From the NCBI GenBank assembly GCA_038123715.1, contig JAYPAN010000001.1, positions 231,631 through 295,630 of the forward strand: a stretch of 64,000 nucleotides of DNA. The letters are read 5' to 3'. This document shows positions 17,631 to 26,708 of the stretch, piece after piece. Below the pieces are notes generated by a model that did not search any database, was not told where the DNA came from, and was given only the letters and a program-made list of their open reading frames with translations. Within the stretch, counting starts at the first letter, position 1; each line of letters starts with the position of its first letter. Both the position numbers and the translations under genes were made by a program. This DNA comes from JAYPAN01 sp038123715. GTDB lineage: Bacteria > Pseudomonadota > Alphaproteobacteria > RS24.

Positions 17631-18431
17631 TCAGTTTTCGCCAATGAGCTGCTTAACTGCCTCGGTTACATTTTCTTGCCGCATCAGGCTTTCACCGACC
17701 AGAAAAGCCGGCACGCCATCCGCCATCAGGCCGCGCACATCATCCGCAGAAGAAATACCGCTTTCGCTGACCAGCAAAACATCTTCAGGCACATGCGGCA
17801 AAAGCCGCCGCGTTGTTTCCAGCGAAGTCTCAAAGCTGCGTAAATCGCGGTTGTTTATGCCGACCAGCTTGGGTGACAGGGAAAGGGCGCGCTGCAATTC
17901 ATCGCCGTCATGCACCTCAAACAGCGTGTCCATGCCCCAATCCGTAGCCGCTTCATAAAGCGCCTGTGCTTGGCTGTCGGAAACAGCCGCCATAATCACC
18001 AAAATCGCATCCGCGCCCCAGCAGCGCGCTTCGGCGATTTGATAAATGTCATACATAAAATCCTTGCGTAAGACCGGGATTTGCGAGGCGGCGCGGGCTT
18101 GTCCCAGATATTCCGGCGCACCCTGAAAGGAGGGCGTATCGGTCAGCACGGAAAGACAGCTTGCCCCGCCTGCTTCATAAGCCTGCGCCAGCATGGCCGG
18201 ATTGAAATCCGCGCGAATAAGCCCTTTGGACGGGCTGGCTTTTTTAATCTCGGCAATCAGCGCCGGTCGGGCAGCGCTGCGGCTGGCGGCCAGCGCTTTG
18301 ATAAACCCGCGCGGCGCATCGGTCGATTTTGCCTGCGCTTCAATCTCGGCCAAAGGCAGGCGGCTTTTGGCGGCGGCGATTTCCTCCAGCTTATAAGCGG
18401 TGATATGGGCGAGTATGTCGTCCTTGGTCAT
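17631..18431 (-). CDS. trpC: Indole-3-glycerol-phosphate synthase
   Basis: TrpC closes the indole ring of tryptophan. The 266-aa TIM-barrel protein has LIAEIKKASPSKGLIR near residue 60 (catalytic Lys), LSVLTDTPSFQG, VLRKDFMYDIYQI and the phosphate-binding end LVSESGISSADDV. It is a stand-alone TrpC, without a fused TrpF. Its ATG overlaps the trpD stop by one base. Between it and lexA there are about 110 bp and no moaC or moeA, which many alphaproteobacteria have here. Confidence 0.97.
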   Translation of the reverse strand: MTKDDILAHITAYKLEEIAAAKSRLPLAEIEAQAKSTDAPRGFIKALAASRSAARPALIAEIKKASPSKGLIRADFNPAMLAQAYEAGGASCLSVLTDTPSFQGAPEYLGQARAASQIPVLRKDFMYDIYQIAEARCWGADAILVIMAAVSDSQAQALYEAATDWGMDTLFEVHDGDELQRALSLSPKLVGINNRDLRSFETSLETTRRLLPHVPEDVLLVSESGISSADDVRGLMADGVPAFLVGESLMRQENVTEAVKQLIGEN

Positions 18432-19456
18432 TATGCGCCTGCCAGACGATTGCTGACATCGACCAGATTACGCAAAACCTGTTTGGCTCCGCCATCATCA
18501 ATAGCCAGCGCCGCCATATCAGCACCGTCGCGCAAATTCTCTGCCTTGTTGACAACACACAGGGCGGCGGCGGTGTTCAGCAAAACGATATTGCGATAGG
18601 CGCCGGGCGCACCATCGAGCATGTCACTGAGGGCGGCGGCATTATGCGCCGGATCCCCGCCGACCAAGTCAGCAGGGTCGGCGCGGTCAATGCCGATATT
18701 TTCCGGAAACACCTCAAATGTCCGCACTTCGCCTTTGCGTAATTCGGCGACATGGCTTGCGCCGGTCGTAGTCAATTCATCAAGCCCGTCCGAGCCATGC
18801 ACAACCCAAGCGCGTTCCGAGCCGAGTTTCTTCAGCACATGCGCCAGCGGCTCAACCCAGGCTTTTGAAAACACACCAAGCAATTGCCGATTGGCACCGG
18901 CCGGATTGGATAAGGGGCCAAGCAGGTTGAATATGGTGCGGAAACCAAGCTCGGCACGGCTTGGCCCGACATGGCGCATGGCGCTGTGATGATTGGGGGC
19001 AAACATAAAGCCAATGCCGGTTTCATTGATGCAGCTTTCAATCGCTTCCGGCGTTAAATCCAGCCGCACGCCAAGATTTTCCAAAACTTCCGAGGAGCCG
19101 GATTTGGAGGACAGGGCGCGATTGCCATGTTTGGCGACTGTCGCCCCGCACGCGGTGGCAACCAGCGCAACGGCGGTGGATATATTATAGGTTCCCGCGC
19201 CATCGCCGCCCGTGCCACAAGTGTCGAGCAGCTGTGTCGGGCCTTTCACAAACAGCGCATTGCGGCGCATGACTTGAGCGCCGGCGGTGATTTCTTCCAC
19301 GGTTTCGCCGCGCACCCGCAAACCGGCCAGAAAAGCACCAATTTGCGCGTCGCTGGCCTGTCCGCTGAGAATAGCGTCAAAAGCCTGTGTCGCCTGTTGC
19401 GAAGTCAGCGGCTTGCCATCTGCAATAACAGCCAGAAAAGGTTTTAATTCATCCAT
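18431..19456 (-). CDS. trpD: Anthranilate phosphoribosyltransferase
   Basis: TrpD transfers phosphoribose from PRPP to anthranilate. The 341-aa protein has the PRPP-binding motif LLDTCGTGGDGAGTYNIST near residue 75, KHGNRALSSKSGSSEVLENL and NLLGPLSNPAG. ATG 19456 (MDELKPFL) has GGAG eight bases upstream. An ATG at 19471 would add five residues but overlaps the SD. It is stand-alone, not fused to TrpG. Confidence 0.97.
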   Translation of the reverse strand: MDELKPFLAVIADGKPLTSQQATQAFDAILSGQASDAQIGAFLAGLRVRGETVEEITAGAQVMRRNALFVKGPTQLLDTCGTGGDGAGTYNISTAVALVATACGATVAKHGNRALSSKSGSSEVLENLGVRLDLTPEAIESCINETGIGFMFAPNHHSAMRHVGPSRAELGFRTIFNLLGPLSNPAGANRQLLGVFSKAWVEPLAHVLKKLGSERAWVVHGSDGLDELTTTGASHVAELRKGEVRTFEVFPENIGIDRADPADLVGGDPAHNAAALSDMLDGAPGAYRNIVLLNTAAALCVVNKAENLRDGADMAALAIDDGGAKQVLRNLVDVSNRLAGA

Positions 19457-19483
19457 AAGGGGGTCTCCCATTGCCTGCTTCGG

Positions 19484-20098
19484 TCAGGCAAGTTCCAGAT
19501 GTTGCGGGGCGTCTATCCGGCGGATGGGCAGTCCGGCAAGGGTGAGGAAATTGCCGAGCAGGCGGTGGCCGAAATGGGTGGCAATGCTTTCAGGGTGAAA
19601 TTGCACACCGAAAACCGGTCGGGTCTTATGGCGCACCGCCATGATAAGCCCGTCTTCACTTTTGGCATCTATGGTCAATGTGTCGGGCATTGTGTCGGGT
19701 TCAATCATTAAGGAATGATAGCGCGTCACCGTCATGGGTTGCGGCAAGCCGTCAAACAGCCCGTCACCGCTATGGGCGATATGGCTGAGCTTGCCATGCA
19801 TGATTTGTGGCGCTTGCACAATGCGCCCGCCAAAGGCTTGGGCGATGCATTGATGACCAAGGCATACGCCAAATATCGGCAGCGTGTCGGGCGCATTGCG
19901 GATAAGGTCGAGACAAATACCGGCTTTGTCCGGGTCGCAAGGGCCGGGGGAGACAATAATCGCTTGCGGTTTGGCGGCCAGCACTTCATCAATGCCGGCT
20001 TTGTCATTGCGGATGACTGTGCAGTCAGCCCCCAAATCGCCAAGGAATTGCACCAGATTAAAGGTGAAGCTGTCATAATTGTCTATCAATGTCAGCAT
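19484..20098 (-). CDS. trpG: Anthranilate synthase component II (glutamine amidotransferase)
   Basis: TrpG supplies ammonia from glutamine to TrpE. The 204-aa class I amidotransferase begins MLTLIDNYDSFTFNLVQFLG. It has the oxyanion segment IIVSPGPCDPDKAG, the nucleophile Cys in GVCLGHQCIAQAFGG near residue 82 and the His-Glu pair in QFHPESIATHFG. It lies 22 bp after trpE. A PabA role shared with folate synthesis is possible, since no separate pabA is seen here. Confidence 0.96.
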   Translation of the reverse strand: MLTLIDNYDSFTFNLVQFLGDLGADCTVIRNDKAGIDEVLAAKPQAIIVSPGPCDPDKAGICLDLIRNAPDTLPIFGVCLGHQCIAQAFGGRIVQAPQIMHGKLSHIAHSGDGLFDGLPQPMTVTRYHSLMIEPDTMPDTLTIDAKSEDGLIMAVRHKTRPVFGVQFHPESIATHFGHRLLGNFLTLAGLPIRRIDAPQHLELA

Positions 20099-20120
20099 TC
20101 TGCTTTCCTTTGCCGATGCG

Positions 20121-21644
20121 CTAGCGGTTTTTGCGCTCGGCGGCCAGTGTCAGCGCAACTTCGGCAGCACGAAACAGCGCCGTCGCTTTGTTGACCGTTT
20201 CATCATATTCATATTGCGGTGTGCTGTCATATACCACGCCGCCACCGGCTTGCACATAAAGTGTCTCGTCTTTGACCAGTGCCGTTCGTAATGCGATGCA
20301 GGTGTCCATATCGCCATTGGCTGAGAAATAACCGACACAGCCGGAATAGACGCCTCGCCGTTCCGGTTCAAGCTCGTCAATGATTTCCATAGCGCGGATT
20401 TTCGGCGCGCCCGATACAGTGCCGGCAGGAAAGCCCGCCGTTAAAGCGTCAATCTCATCAAGCTCGGCGCGCAATGTGCCGGTTACATCCGACACAATAT
20501 GTATTAAATGCGAGGTTTTTTGTAGGCCGAAAGCGGTATTGACCTCGACGCTGCCAATCTCGCTGACCCGTCCGGCATCATTGCGGCCAAGGTCAAGCAA
20601 CATGAGATGCTCGGCACGCTCTTTTTCATCGGCCAGCAAATCAGCGCCAATCGCGCTGTCTTGCTCGGCATTTGCGCCGCGCCTGCGAGTGCCGGCAATC
20701 GGGCGGATATTCACTTCGCGGTCTTTTACGCCGACCAGCACTTCCGGGCTGGAGCCGACAATCGCAAAGTCGCGCATATTGAGGAAGAACAAATAGGGTG
20801 ACGGATTGACCCGCCGCAAGGCACGATACAAATCAAATGGCGGCAGGGTGAAGGGAACCGAAAAACGCTGGCTGACCACAACCTGAAAAATATCGCCCGC
20901 CTCAATATAGGCTTTGGATTTCTCCACCATGTCAAAATAGGCTTGCTGGCTCATATTGGAGACCGGCTCGGCCATTTCATTGGGCGGGGTTAATTCCGGC
21001 TCCGGCAGGGAGCCGTGCATTTTGTCATAGGCGGCGGACAGGCGCGCCTCGGCTTTTTCATAGGCGGCTGCCGCATTGTCACCCTTGCTGTCGGGCGCGG
21101 CAGGGCGCACCGGCGTCACCAGCATGACTTTATGGGCAATACTGTCAAACACGGCAATCACGGTCGGGCGGATAAACAACCCGTCCGGCACACCCAGCAC
21201 ATCAGGATTGGTGTCGGGCAAATCTTCCATGAAACGCACCATGTCATAGGCCATATAGCCGAACAGACCGGCTGACATGGGTGGCAGGCTTTCAGGAATA
21301 TCAAGGCGCGTTTCGGCCAGTATCATGCGAAGCGCGTCAAGCGGTGCGGCGTCCATAGGGTCAAAATCATCAGCCGCCAAGGCTGCGCGGCGATTAACCT
21401 GCGGCTGCCCGTTCTCGACACGGAACAGCAAATCAGGTCGCAGGCCGATAATCGAATAGCGCCCGCCAATGTCGCCATCCTCAACCGATTCCAACAGGAA
21501 GGAAAAATCTTCGCCATCGGCCAGTTTCAAATAGGCTGCGACCGGTGTTTCCAAATCAGCGACCATCTCTGTCCAGACCAAAACAGGTTTGCCAGCCTCA
21601 TAAAGGTCGGAAAATCTTGCGCTGTCCGGATAGATAGGGTTCAT
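20121..21644 (-). CDS. trpE: Anthranilate synthase component I
   Basis: TrpE converts chorismate to anthranilate. The 507-aa protein has the N-terminal feedback-inhibition motif LLES (FSFLLESVEDGDIGGRYS) near residue 50. The chorismate-binding domain carries VVSQRFSVPFTLPPFDLYRA, the IAGTRRRG stretch and GFPAGTVSGAPKIRAMEII. The LLES motif implies tryptophan feedback control. Its ATG overlaps the ppiD stop (ATGA), so it is translationally coupled to the upstream chaperone gene. Confidence 0.97.
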   Translation of the reverse strand: MNPIYPDSARFSDLYEAGKPVLVWTEMVADLETPVAAYLKLADGEDFSFLLESVEDGDIGGRYSIIGLRPDLLFRVENGQPQVNRRAALAADDFDPMDAAPLDALRMILAETRLDIPESLPPMSAGLFGYMAYDMVRFMEDLPDTNPDVLGVPDGLFIRPTVIAVFDSIAHKVMLVTPVRPAAPDSKGDNAAAAYEKAEARLSAAYDKMHGSLPEPELTPPNEMAEPVSNMSQQAYFDMVEKSKAYIEAGDIFQVVVSQRFSVPFTLPPFDLYRALRRVNPSPYLFFLNMRDFAIVGSSPEVLVGVKDREVNIRPIAGTRRRGANAEQDSAIGADLLADEKERAEHLMLLDLGRNDAGRVSEIGSVEVNTAFGLQKTSHLIHIVSDVTGTLRAELDEIDALTAGFPAGTVSGAPKIRAMEIIDELEPERRGVYSGCVGYFSANGDMDTCIALRTALVKDETLYVQAGGGVVYDSTPQYEYDETVNKATALFRAAEVALTLAAERKNR

Positions 21645-23533
21645 TGCGTTGTCAGACTGTTCAGCATTTGGTCGTAATTGCTCTGGTTCACGCTCACCCC
21701 GTAATTCTTCTCAAGGCTGTTGACAAATTGCGCTGTCAAATCGGCGCGGTATTTTTGCTTTTCGCCGTCGAAAATCATATCGCTGGCGGCGTTTTCGCCG
21801 GTCGGTGGCGCGATAATGTCGCTGGCCTGCATGACTACCAGTTCCGAGCCGAAGCCGACCGGCGCCCAAGCAAAGCCGCCTTTTTCAAGCCGGAATAATT
21901 TGGCGACGGCGGTTTCGGAAAAAGTTTCATTGCTGACCTGCCGCGTCATCGGTTCCGATGTCAGCGGGTCTTTTTCGGTTTCCTTTTCAATCGCTGCAAA
22001 ACCGGCGCGATTGCCCTGTTTGACCAAATGTTCGGCCATTGCCTCCAGCAATGTGCGGCGCTCGGCAAGCTGCCATTGCGCGATAGCGGTTTCACGCACA
22101 TCGTCAAGCGGACGCACGCGCGAAGTCGCCACACTGTCGAGGCGCGGCCAAATATAGGTGCCATCCTCCATTTCCTGAAGAGCGATTTCTTCACCCTCAG
22201 CACTGTCAAATAAAATGCCGGGCAGGGAATCATATTGCATGAACAGGCGTGGCAAGCTGCCGGTCGCGCCGCGGCCATCGCGGTCAAAGCCGGATAGTTG
22301 CACAATATCTAGGTCGAAGCGTTGGCTGATTTCCTCCAGCCTCACACCGGCGGCGCGCTCATCTTCAACGGTTTCGGAAAAGGCAATCAAGTCTTCAATG
22401 GCGCGGTCAAGTGCCAGGCGGCGACGCAGCGCATCGCGCACTTCGGCAAGCGGGCGCACTTCACCGGGAATGATTTTACGCACCCGCAAAACCACATAGC
22501 CAAGCGGCCCTTCGATAATATCACTCACCGCGCCCAGCTCCATCGCAAAGGCTTCATCGGCAAGGTCGGCGGAAATGAAGCTGCCGCGCGTCACCGTTCC
22601 CAAATCCGTATTGTCGAGTGTCTGACCGGCCTTATCGACGATTTCGACAAAGGGTTGGTCTTGTTCCAGCATGGCGCGCACTTCTTCCACCATAGCTTCA
22701 TCGGCAATGACAAGCTGATCAACATCGCGCTTTTCTTCAATCGAAAACTCGTCAATCGACATTTCATATTCTTCGGCTAATTCAAGCTCGCTAATGTCGA
22801 TATTTTCGGCAAACCGTTCCGGCGTTATCACCAGAAAAGACGCGCTGCGGCGTTCCGGCTCGGTATAGCGCATTTTGGTTTGCGCGTAGAATGTCTCCAA
22901 TTCTTCGACCGTCGGCTCACCAACATCATCGGTTTCATCCAAAGTCAGCACGACATATTTGGCGACGCGGCTTTCAAGAAAATGATTATACATTTTCTCG
23001 ACCAGCTTTTGCGGGACAAGCGCGCGGTCAAGGCTGGCGCCGAGCAATTGCTGGCGGATATGAAAAGCGCGCTGGTCTTCGACAAACATCGCTTCGGTCA
23101 GACCATTGCGCGCCAATACGGCGCGGAAAGTCGGCTCGTCAAAAGTGCCATTGGGGCCATGAAAGCTCGGATCGCGAACAATGATTTCGGCAATGCGTTT
23201 GTCATCCAGTGCCAGACCCAATTCGTCGCCGGCATTGGCCAAGGCGGCCAAGCCGACCATATTGGCCAGCACTTGCCGGTCAAGGCCAAGACCGCGTGCC
23301 TGGCCGGGGCTGAGTGGTTCACCAATCTGGCGGCTGACTTCGGCCAATTGCTGCGAATAGCGCAGGCGGAACTCATTGCGGGTCAATTCCTGGTCGCCGA
23401 CTTTGGCGACAATCTGGTTGGAAAAGCCGGTAAATGTGTCGGCAATGCCCCAAAGCGCAAAAGCAAAGACGAGAAGCGCAATCAGGAAAAGGCCGACAAT
23501 GCCGCCGGCGGTTTTGCGAAGGGATGCGAGCAT
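21641..23533 (-). CDS. ppiD: SurA/PpiD-type peptidyl-prolyl isomerase
   Basis: PpiD is an inner-membrane-anchored periplasmic chaperone near the Sec translocon. The 630-aa protein has one N-terminal transmembrane helix (GGIVGLFLIALLVFAFALWG, residues 11-30), a SurA-N-like region and a parvulin-type domain (about 245-370: AEEYEMSIDEFSIEEKRDVD, DLGTVTRGSFISADLADEAF). A degenerate second half follows. MLASLRK at 23533 matches family N-termini; the 23-residue upstream extension does not. It heads the trpEGDC run and is divergent from tpiA. Confidence 0.93.
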   Translation of the reverse strand: MLASLRKTAGGIVGLFLIALLVFAFALWGIADTFTGFSNQIVAKVGDQELTRNEFRLRYSQQLAEVSRQIGEPLSPGQARGLGLDRQVLANMVGLAALANAGDELGLALDDKRIAEIIVRDPSFHGPNGTFDEPTFRAVLARNGLTEAMFVEDQRAFHIRQQLLGASLDRALVPQKLVEKMYNHFLESRVAKYVVLTLDETDDVGEPTVEELETFYAQTKMRYTEPERRSASFLVITPERFAENIDISELELAEEYEMSIDEFSIEEKRDVDQLVIADEAMVEEVRAMLEQDQPFVEIVDKAGQTLDNTDLGTVTRGSFISADLADEAFAMELGAVSDIIEGPLGYVVLRVRKIIPGEVRPLAEVRDALRRRLALDRAIEDLIAFSETVEDERAAGVRLEEISQRFDLDIVQLSGFDRDGRGATGSLPRLFMQYDSLPGILFDSAEGEEIALQEMEDGTYIWPRLDSVATSRVRPLDDVRETAIAQWQLAERRTLLEAMAEHLVKQGNRAGFAAIEKETEKDPLTSEPMTRQVSNETFSETAVAKLFRLEKGGFAWAPVGFGSELVVMQASDIIAPPTGENAASDMIFDGEKQKYRADLTAQFVNSLEKNYGVSVNQSNYDQMLNSLTTQ

Positions 23534-23694
23534 GGAACACTCTTTCGTTAACGAGATGAACCCGGTGTTGAAATTTGACGCATCATAGTGCCAGCTTGCC
23601 ACAGACGCAAGCAGGTGGCGCTGCTTTGACGATTATGTTATGCAACCGCCATTGGCGGCCAATCAGCCGATAATGAGCTTTGGGGAGAGCCTTC

Positions 23695-24504
23695 ATGACA
23701 CAAGCAAAAAAGCCAGCGAAAACCATCCGGCCAAAGGCTGTCAGGCCATTGGCGGCGGGCAATTGGAAGATGAACGGCACGGGAGCCGAGCTGGGTGAGT
23801 TTCGCAAGCTGGTCAAAGCCCTGTCGGGCAAAAAGCGCTATGATTGCGATGTGATGATTTGCCCGCCTGCGACCCTGTTATCGCGGTTGGCGGCGGAAAA
23901 AGCCGGTCGGCTTGTCAAGCTCGGCGGGCAGGATTGCCATGCCAACGCATCCGGCGCGCATACCGGCGATATCAGCGCCGCCATGCTGAAAGAGGCCGGG
24001 GCGACGGCGGTTATTCTCGGCCATTCCGAGCGTCGCGCCGAAGTCAAACAGGGCGGCTATGCGGAAAGCGACAAGCAGGTGCGCGCCAAATTGGCGGCCG
24101 CCCATGCGGCAGGGCTGACAGCCATTGTCTGTGTCGGGGAAACGCTGAAGCAGCGCCGCGCCGGTCAGACATTGAAAATTGTCGGCGCGCAATTGCGCGG
24201 CTCGCTGTCGGATGGCTGCACTGCCAAAAACACCATTATCGCCTATGAGCCGGTCTGGGCGATTGGCAGCGGGCTGACACCGACGCCGGAACAAGTGGCG
24301 GAAGTGCATAAGGCGATGCGGCGAAATCTGGCGCGCCGCTTTGGCGCGGCGGGCGAAGCCATGCGCCTGCTTTATGGCGGCTCGGTCAAGCCGGACAATG
24401 CTGCCGAGTTAATGGGCATTGCCAATGTCAATGGCTCGCTGGTCGGCGGGGCGAGCCTGAAAGCGGCTGATTTTATGGGTATTGTCAAAAGCTGGCAGAA
24501 ATAG
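23695..24504 (+). CDS. tpiA: Triose-phosphate isomerase
   Basis: TpiA interconverts glyceraldehyde 3-phosphate and dihydroxyacetone phosphate. The 269-aa protein has AAGNWKMNGTG near residue 23, the catalytic His in ILGHSERRAEV, the catalytic Glu in IAYEPVWAIGSGLTP and the phosphate loop LYGGSVKPDNAAEL. An N-terminal Lys/Pro-rich extension of about 20 residues precedes the core. ATG 23695 follows GGGGAG; a TTG at 23680 would place the SD inside the gene. Confidence 0.97.
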   Translation: MTQAKKPAKTIRPKAVRPLAAGNWKMNGTGAELGEFRKLVKALSGKKRYDCDVMICPPATLLSRLAAEKAGRLVKLGGQDCHANASGAHTGDISAAMLKEAGATAVILGHSERRAEVKQGGYAESDKQVRAKLAAAHAAGLTAIVCVGETLKQRRAGQTLKIVGAQLRGSLSDGCTAKNTIIAYEPVWAIGSGLTPTPEQVAEVHKAMRRNLARRFGAAGEAMRLLYGGSVKPDNAAELMGIANVNGSLVGGASLKAADFMGIVKSWQK

Positions 24505-24616
24505 AAATGACCGGTTTTGAGGCGGTAAAGGGGGCTGGTCAAGCCGCCCTAAATGGTCTAGAACACGCCCCAATGTTGATGCCGCGCCGTTTGGGCGCTC
24601 AATTGAGGATGTCGCA

Positions 24617-24958
24617 ATGACAACCATTTTGTTGGTCATTCATATGATGGTCGCTCTGGCGATGATTGTTCTGGTGCTTTTGCAACGCTCCGAAGGCGGG
24701 GCGCTGGGCATTGGCGGCGGCGGTGACGGCATGATGTCGAGCCGTGGGCTGGGCAATGCGCTGACCCGCAGCACTGCTATTTTGGCCGGTATTTTTTTCC
24801 TCACCAGTATCGGCTTGACTGTGACCGGCACAATGGAAAGCAATCGTTCCGTGCTGGATGATGTGATTGACAGCGATGGCGGCAGCTCAATTCAAGCACC
24901 GGCTCCGGTTCTGCCGACACCGGAAGCCCCGGCACCGGCCTTACCGGTTCCCGAATAA
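24617..24958 (+). CDS. secG: Preprotein translocase subunit SecG
   Basis: SecG is the small auxiliary subunit of the SecYEG channel. The 113-aa protein has two hydrophobic helices (residues 2-22 and 55-76) around the conserved loop LLQRSEGGALGIGGGG. A C-terminal Pro/Ala-rich tail (PAPVLPTPEAPAPALPVPE) is common in alphaproteobacteria. It lies between tpiA and pyrG, the standard alphaproteobacterial order. Confidence 0.95.
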   Translation: MTTILLVIHMMVALAMIVLVLLQRSEGGALGIGGGGDGMMSSRGLGNALTRSTAILAGIFFLTSIGLTVTGTMESNRSVLDDVIDSDGGSSIQAPAPVLPTPEAPAPALPVPE

Positions 24959-24997
24959 GCCCGTTCGGGCATAAAATAGTCACCGAAATAATGCGTC

Positions 24998-25060
24998 GAA
25001 TCGTTTGATTCGTCATTTTCGACTCGCGCGAATCATCCATTCGGTATATTTTCTCCGTCC
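24998..25060 (+). promoter_or_regulatory. pyrG promoter region with four clustered GANTC (CcrM) sites
   Basis: GANTC occurs at 24998-25002, 25007-25011, 25021-25025 and 25030-25034, four sites in 37 bp. The first two form an inverted repeat, CGAATC-GTTT-GATTCG. TATATT at 25045-25050 is a good -10 candidate. It is only 10 bp before the ATG at 25061 and no SD is visible, so the transcript may be nearly leaderless. CcrM methylates GANTC, and GcrA binds methylated sites between -35 and -10 in alphaproteobacteria. Its use here is inferred. Confidence 0.6.
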
Positions 25061-26689
25061 ATGGCGCGATATATCTTCATCACTGGCGGCGTGGTTTCAT
25101 CACTTGGCAAAGGCCTGACATCAGCCGCTTTGGGGGCTTTGTTGCAGGCGCGTGGCTTTTCGGTGCGGCTGCGTAAACTTGACCCCTATCTCAATGTTGA
25201 CCCCGGCACAATGTCGCCCTATCAGCATGGCGAGGTGTATGTCACGGATGACGGGGCGGAGACCGACCTTGATTTGGGTCATTATGAGCGCTTTACCGGC
25301 GTGCCGGCCAGTCGCGGCGATAATGTGACCACCGGCCAGATTTACCGCGATATTCTGGCCAAAGAGCGACGCGGCGATTATCTCGGCGGCACGGTGCAGG
25401 TCATCCCCCATGTGACGGATGCGATTAAAAACTTCATCAAATCAGATATTGATGATGTCGATTTCGTGCTGTGCGAGATTGGCGGCACAGTGGGTGATAT
25501 TGAAGGCTTGCCGTTTTTCGAGGCGATACGGCAAATGCATAATGAATTGCCGCGCCTGCAAACCGTCTTTGTGCATCTGACCCTGCTGCCCTATATACCG
25601 GCTGCCGGTGAGATGAAAACCAAGCCAACCCAACATTCGGTCAAAGAATTGCGCTCTATCGGCATTCAGCCCGATATTCTGATGTGTCGCTGCGACCGCC
25701 CCATACCGGAAGGCGAGAAGCGCAAAATCGCGCTGTTTTGCAATGTCCGCGAAAGCGCGGTGATTGAAGCGCGCGATGTCGATTCGATTTACGCCGTGCC
25801 ACATGCCTATCATGCTGAGGGGCTGGATACGGAAGTGCTGTCAGCCTTTGGCATTACCGAGGCGCCGACACCGGATTTGAGCCTGTGGGATGATGTGCTG
25901 TCGGCAGTGCGCGAGCCGGAGGGCGAGGTAACGATTGCCGTGGTTGGCAAATATACCGAGCTGAAAGACGCCTATAAATCGCTGATTGAATCGCTGCAAC
26001 ATGGCGGCATTGCCAATAATGTGAAAGTTAATCTGGAATGGATGGATGCGGAGATTTTTGAGCGCGAAGACGCCGCCGCCTATCTTGAGAAAGTCAACGG
26101 GATTTTGGTGCCGGGCGGGTTTGGCGAACGCGGCACGGAAGGCAAAATCGCTGCCGCCAATTTTGCCCGCACGCGCAATGTGCCATATTTCGGTATTTGC
26201 TTCGGCATGCAAATGGCGGTGCTGGAAGCAGCCCGCAATATGCTGCATATCACCGATGCGACCAGCAGCGAGTTTGGCCTTGCCGGCACGCCGATTGTCG
26301 GGCTGATGACCGAATGGGCGCGCGGCGAGGTGCTGGAAAAACGCGGGCTGGATGCCGATATGGGCGGCACGATGCGGCTTGGCGCTTATGAAGCCTATTT
26401 GAAAGAGGGCAGCCGCGTGGCCGAGATTTATGACACAAGGGTGATATCCGAACGCCACCGCCACCGCTATGAGGTGAATATGGATTACCGCGAAAAACTA
26501 GAAGCGGCGGGGCTGAGTTTTTCCGGCGTTTCGCCCGATGGCGTGCTGCCGGAGATTGTCGAGATTGCCGAGCATCCTTGGTATATTGGCGTGCAGTTTC
26601 ACCCGGAATTAAAGTCGCGCCCATTTGCGCCGCATCCTTTATTTGCTTCTTTCATTGAAGCGGCGCTGGCGCAAAGCCGCCTCGTATAA
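25061..26689 (+). CDS. pyrG: CTP synthase
   Basis: PyrG aminates UTP to CTP using glutamine. The 542-aa protein has the N-terminal ligase domain (FITGGVVSSLGKGLTSAALG, then KLDPYLNVDPGTMSPYQHGE). The C-terminal glutaminase has the nucleophile Cys in YFGICFGMQMAVLEAAR near residue 385 and the His-Glu pair in QFHPELKSRPFAPHP. No SD precedes the ATG. In Caulobacter CTP synthase also influences cell curvature, which makes the CcrM-site cluster upstream notable. Confidence 0.97.
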   Translation: MARYIFITGGVVSSLGKGLTSAALGALLQARGFSVRLRKLDPYLNVDPGTMSPYQHGEVYVTDDGAETDLDLGHYERFTGVPASRGDNVTTGQIYRDILAKERRGDYLGGTVQVIPHVTDAIKNFIKSDIDDVDFVLCEIGGTVGDIEGLPFFEAIRQMHNELPRLQTVFVHLTLLPYIPAAGEMKTKPTQHSVKELRSIGIQPDILMCRCDRPIPEGEKRKIALFCNVRESAVIEARDVDSIYAVPHAYHAEGLDTEVLSAFGITEAPTPDLSLWDDVLSAVREPEGEVTIAVVGKYTELKDAYKSLIESLQHGGIANNVKVNLEWMDAEIFEREDAAAYLEKVNGILVPGGFGERGTEGKIAAANFARTRNVPYFGICFGMQMAVLEAARNMLHITDATSSEFGLAGTPIVGLMTEWARGEVLEKRGLDADMGGTMRLGAYEAYLKEGSRVAEIYDTRVISERHRHRYEVNMDYREKLEAAGLSFSGVSPDGVLPEIVEIAEHPWYIGVQFHPELKSRPFAPHPLFASFIEAALAQSRLV

Positions 26690-26708
26690 TGGTTCAGGAA
26701 AGAACGAT

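Noticed and set aside
24959..24970. GCCCG-TT-CGGGC hairpin after secG as a terminator
   Set aside because: Five-bp stem with a 2-nt loop and no T-run; too weak to call a terminator.
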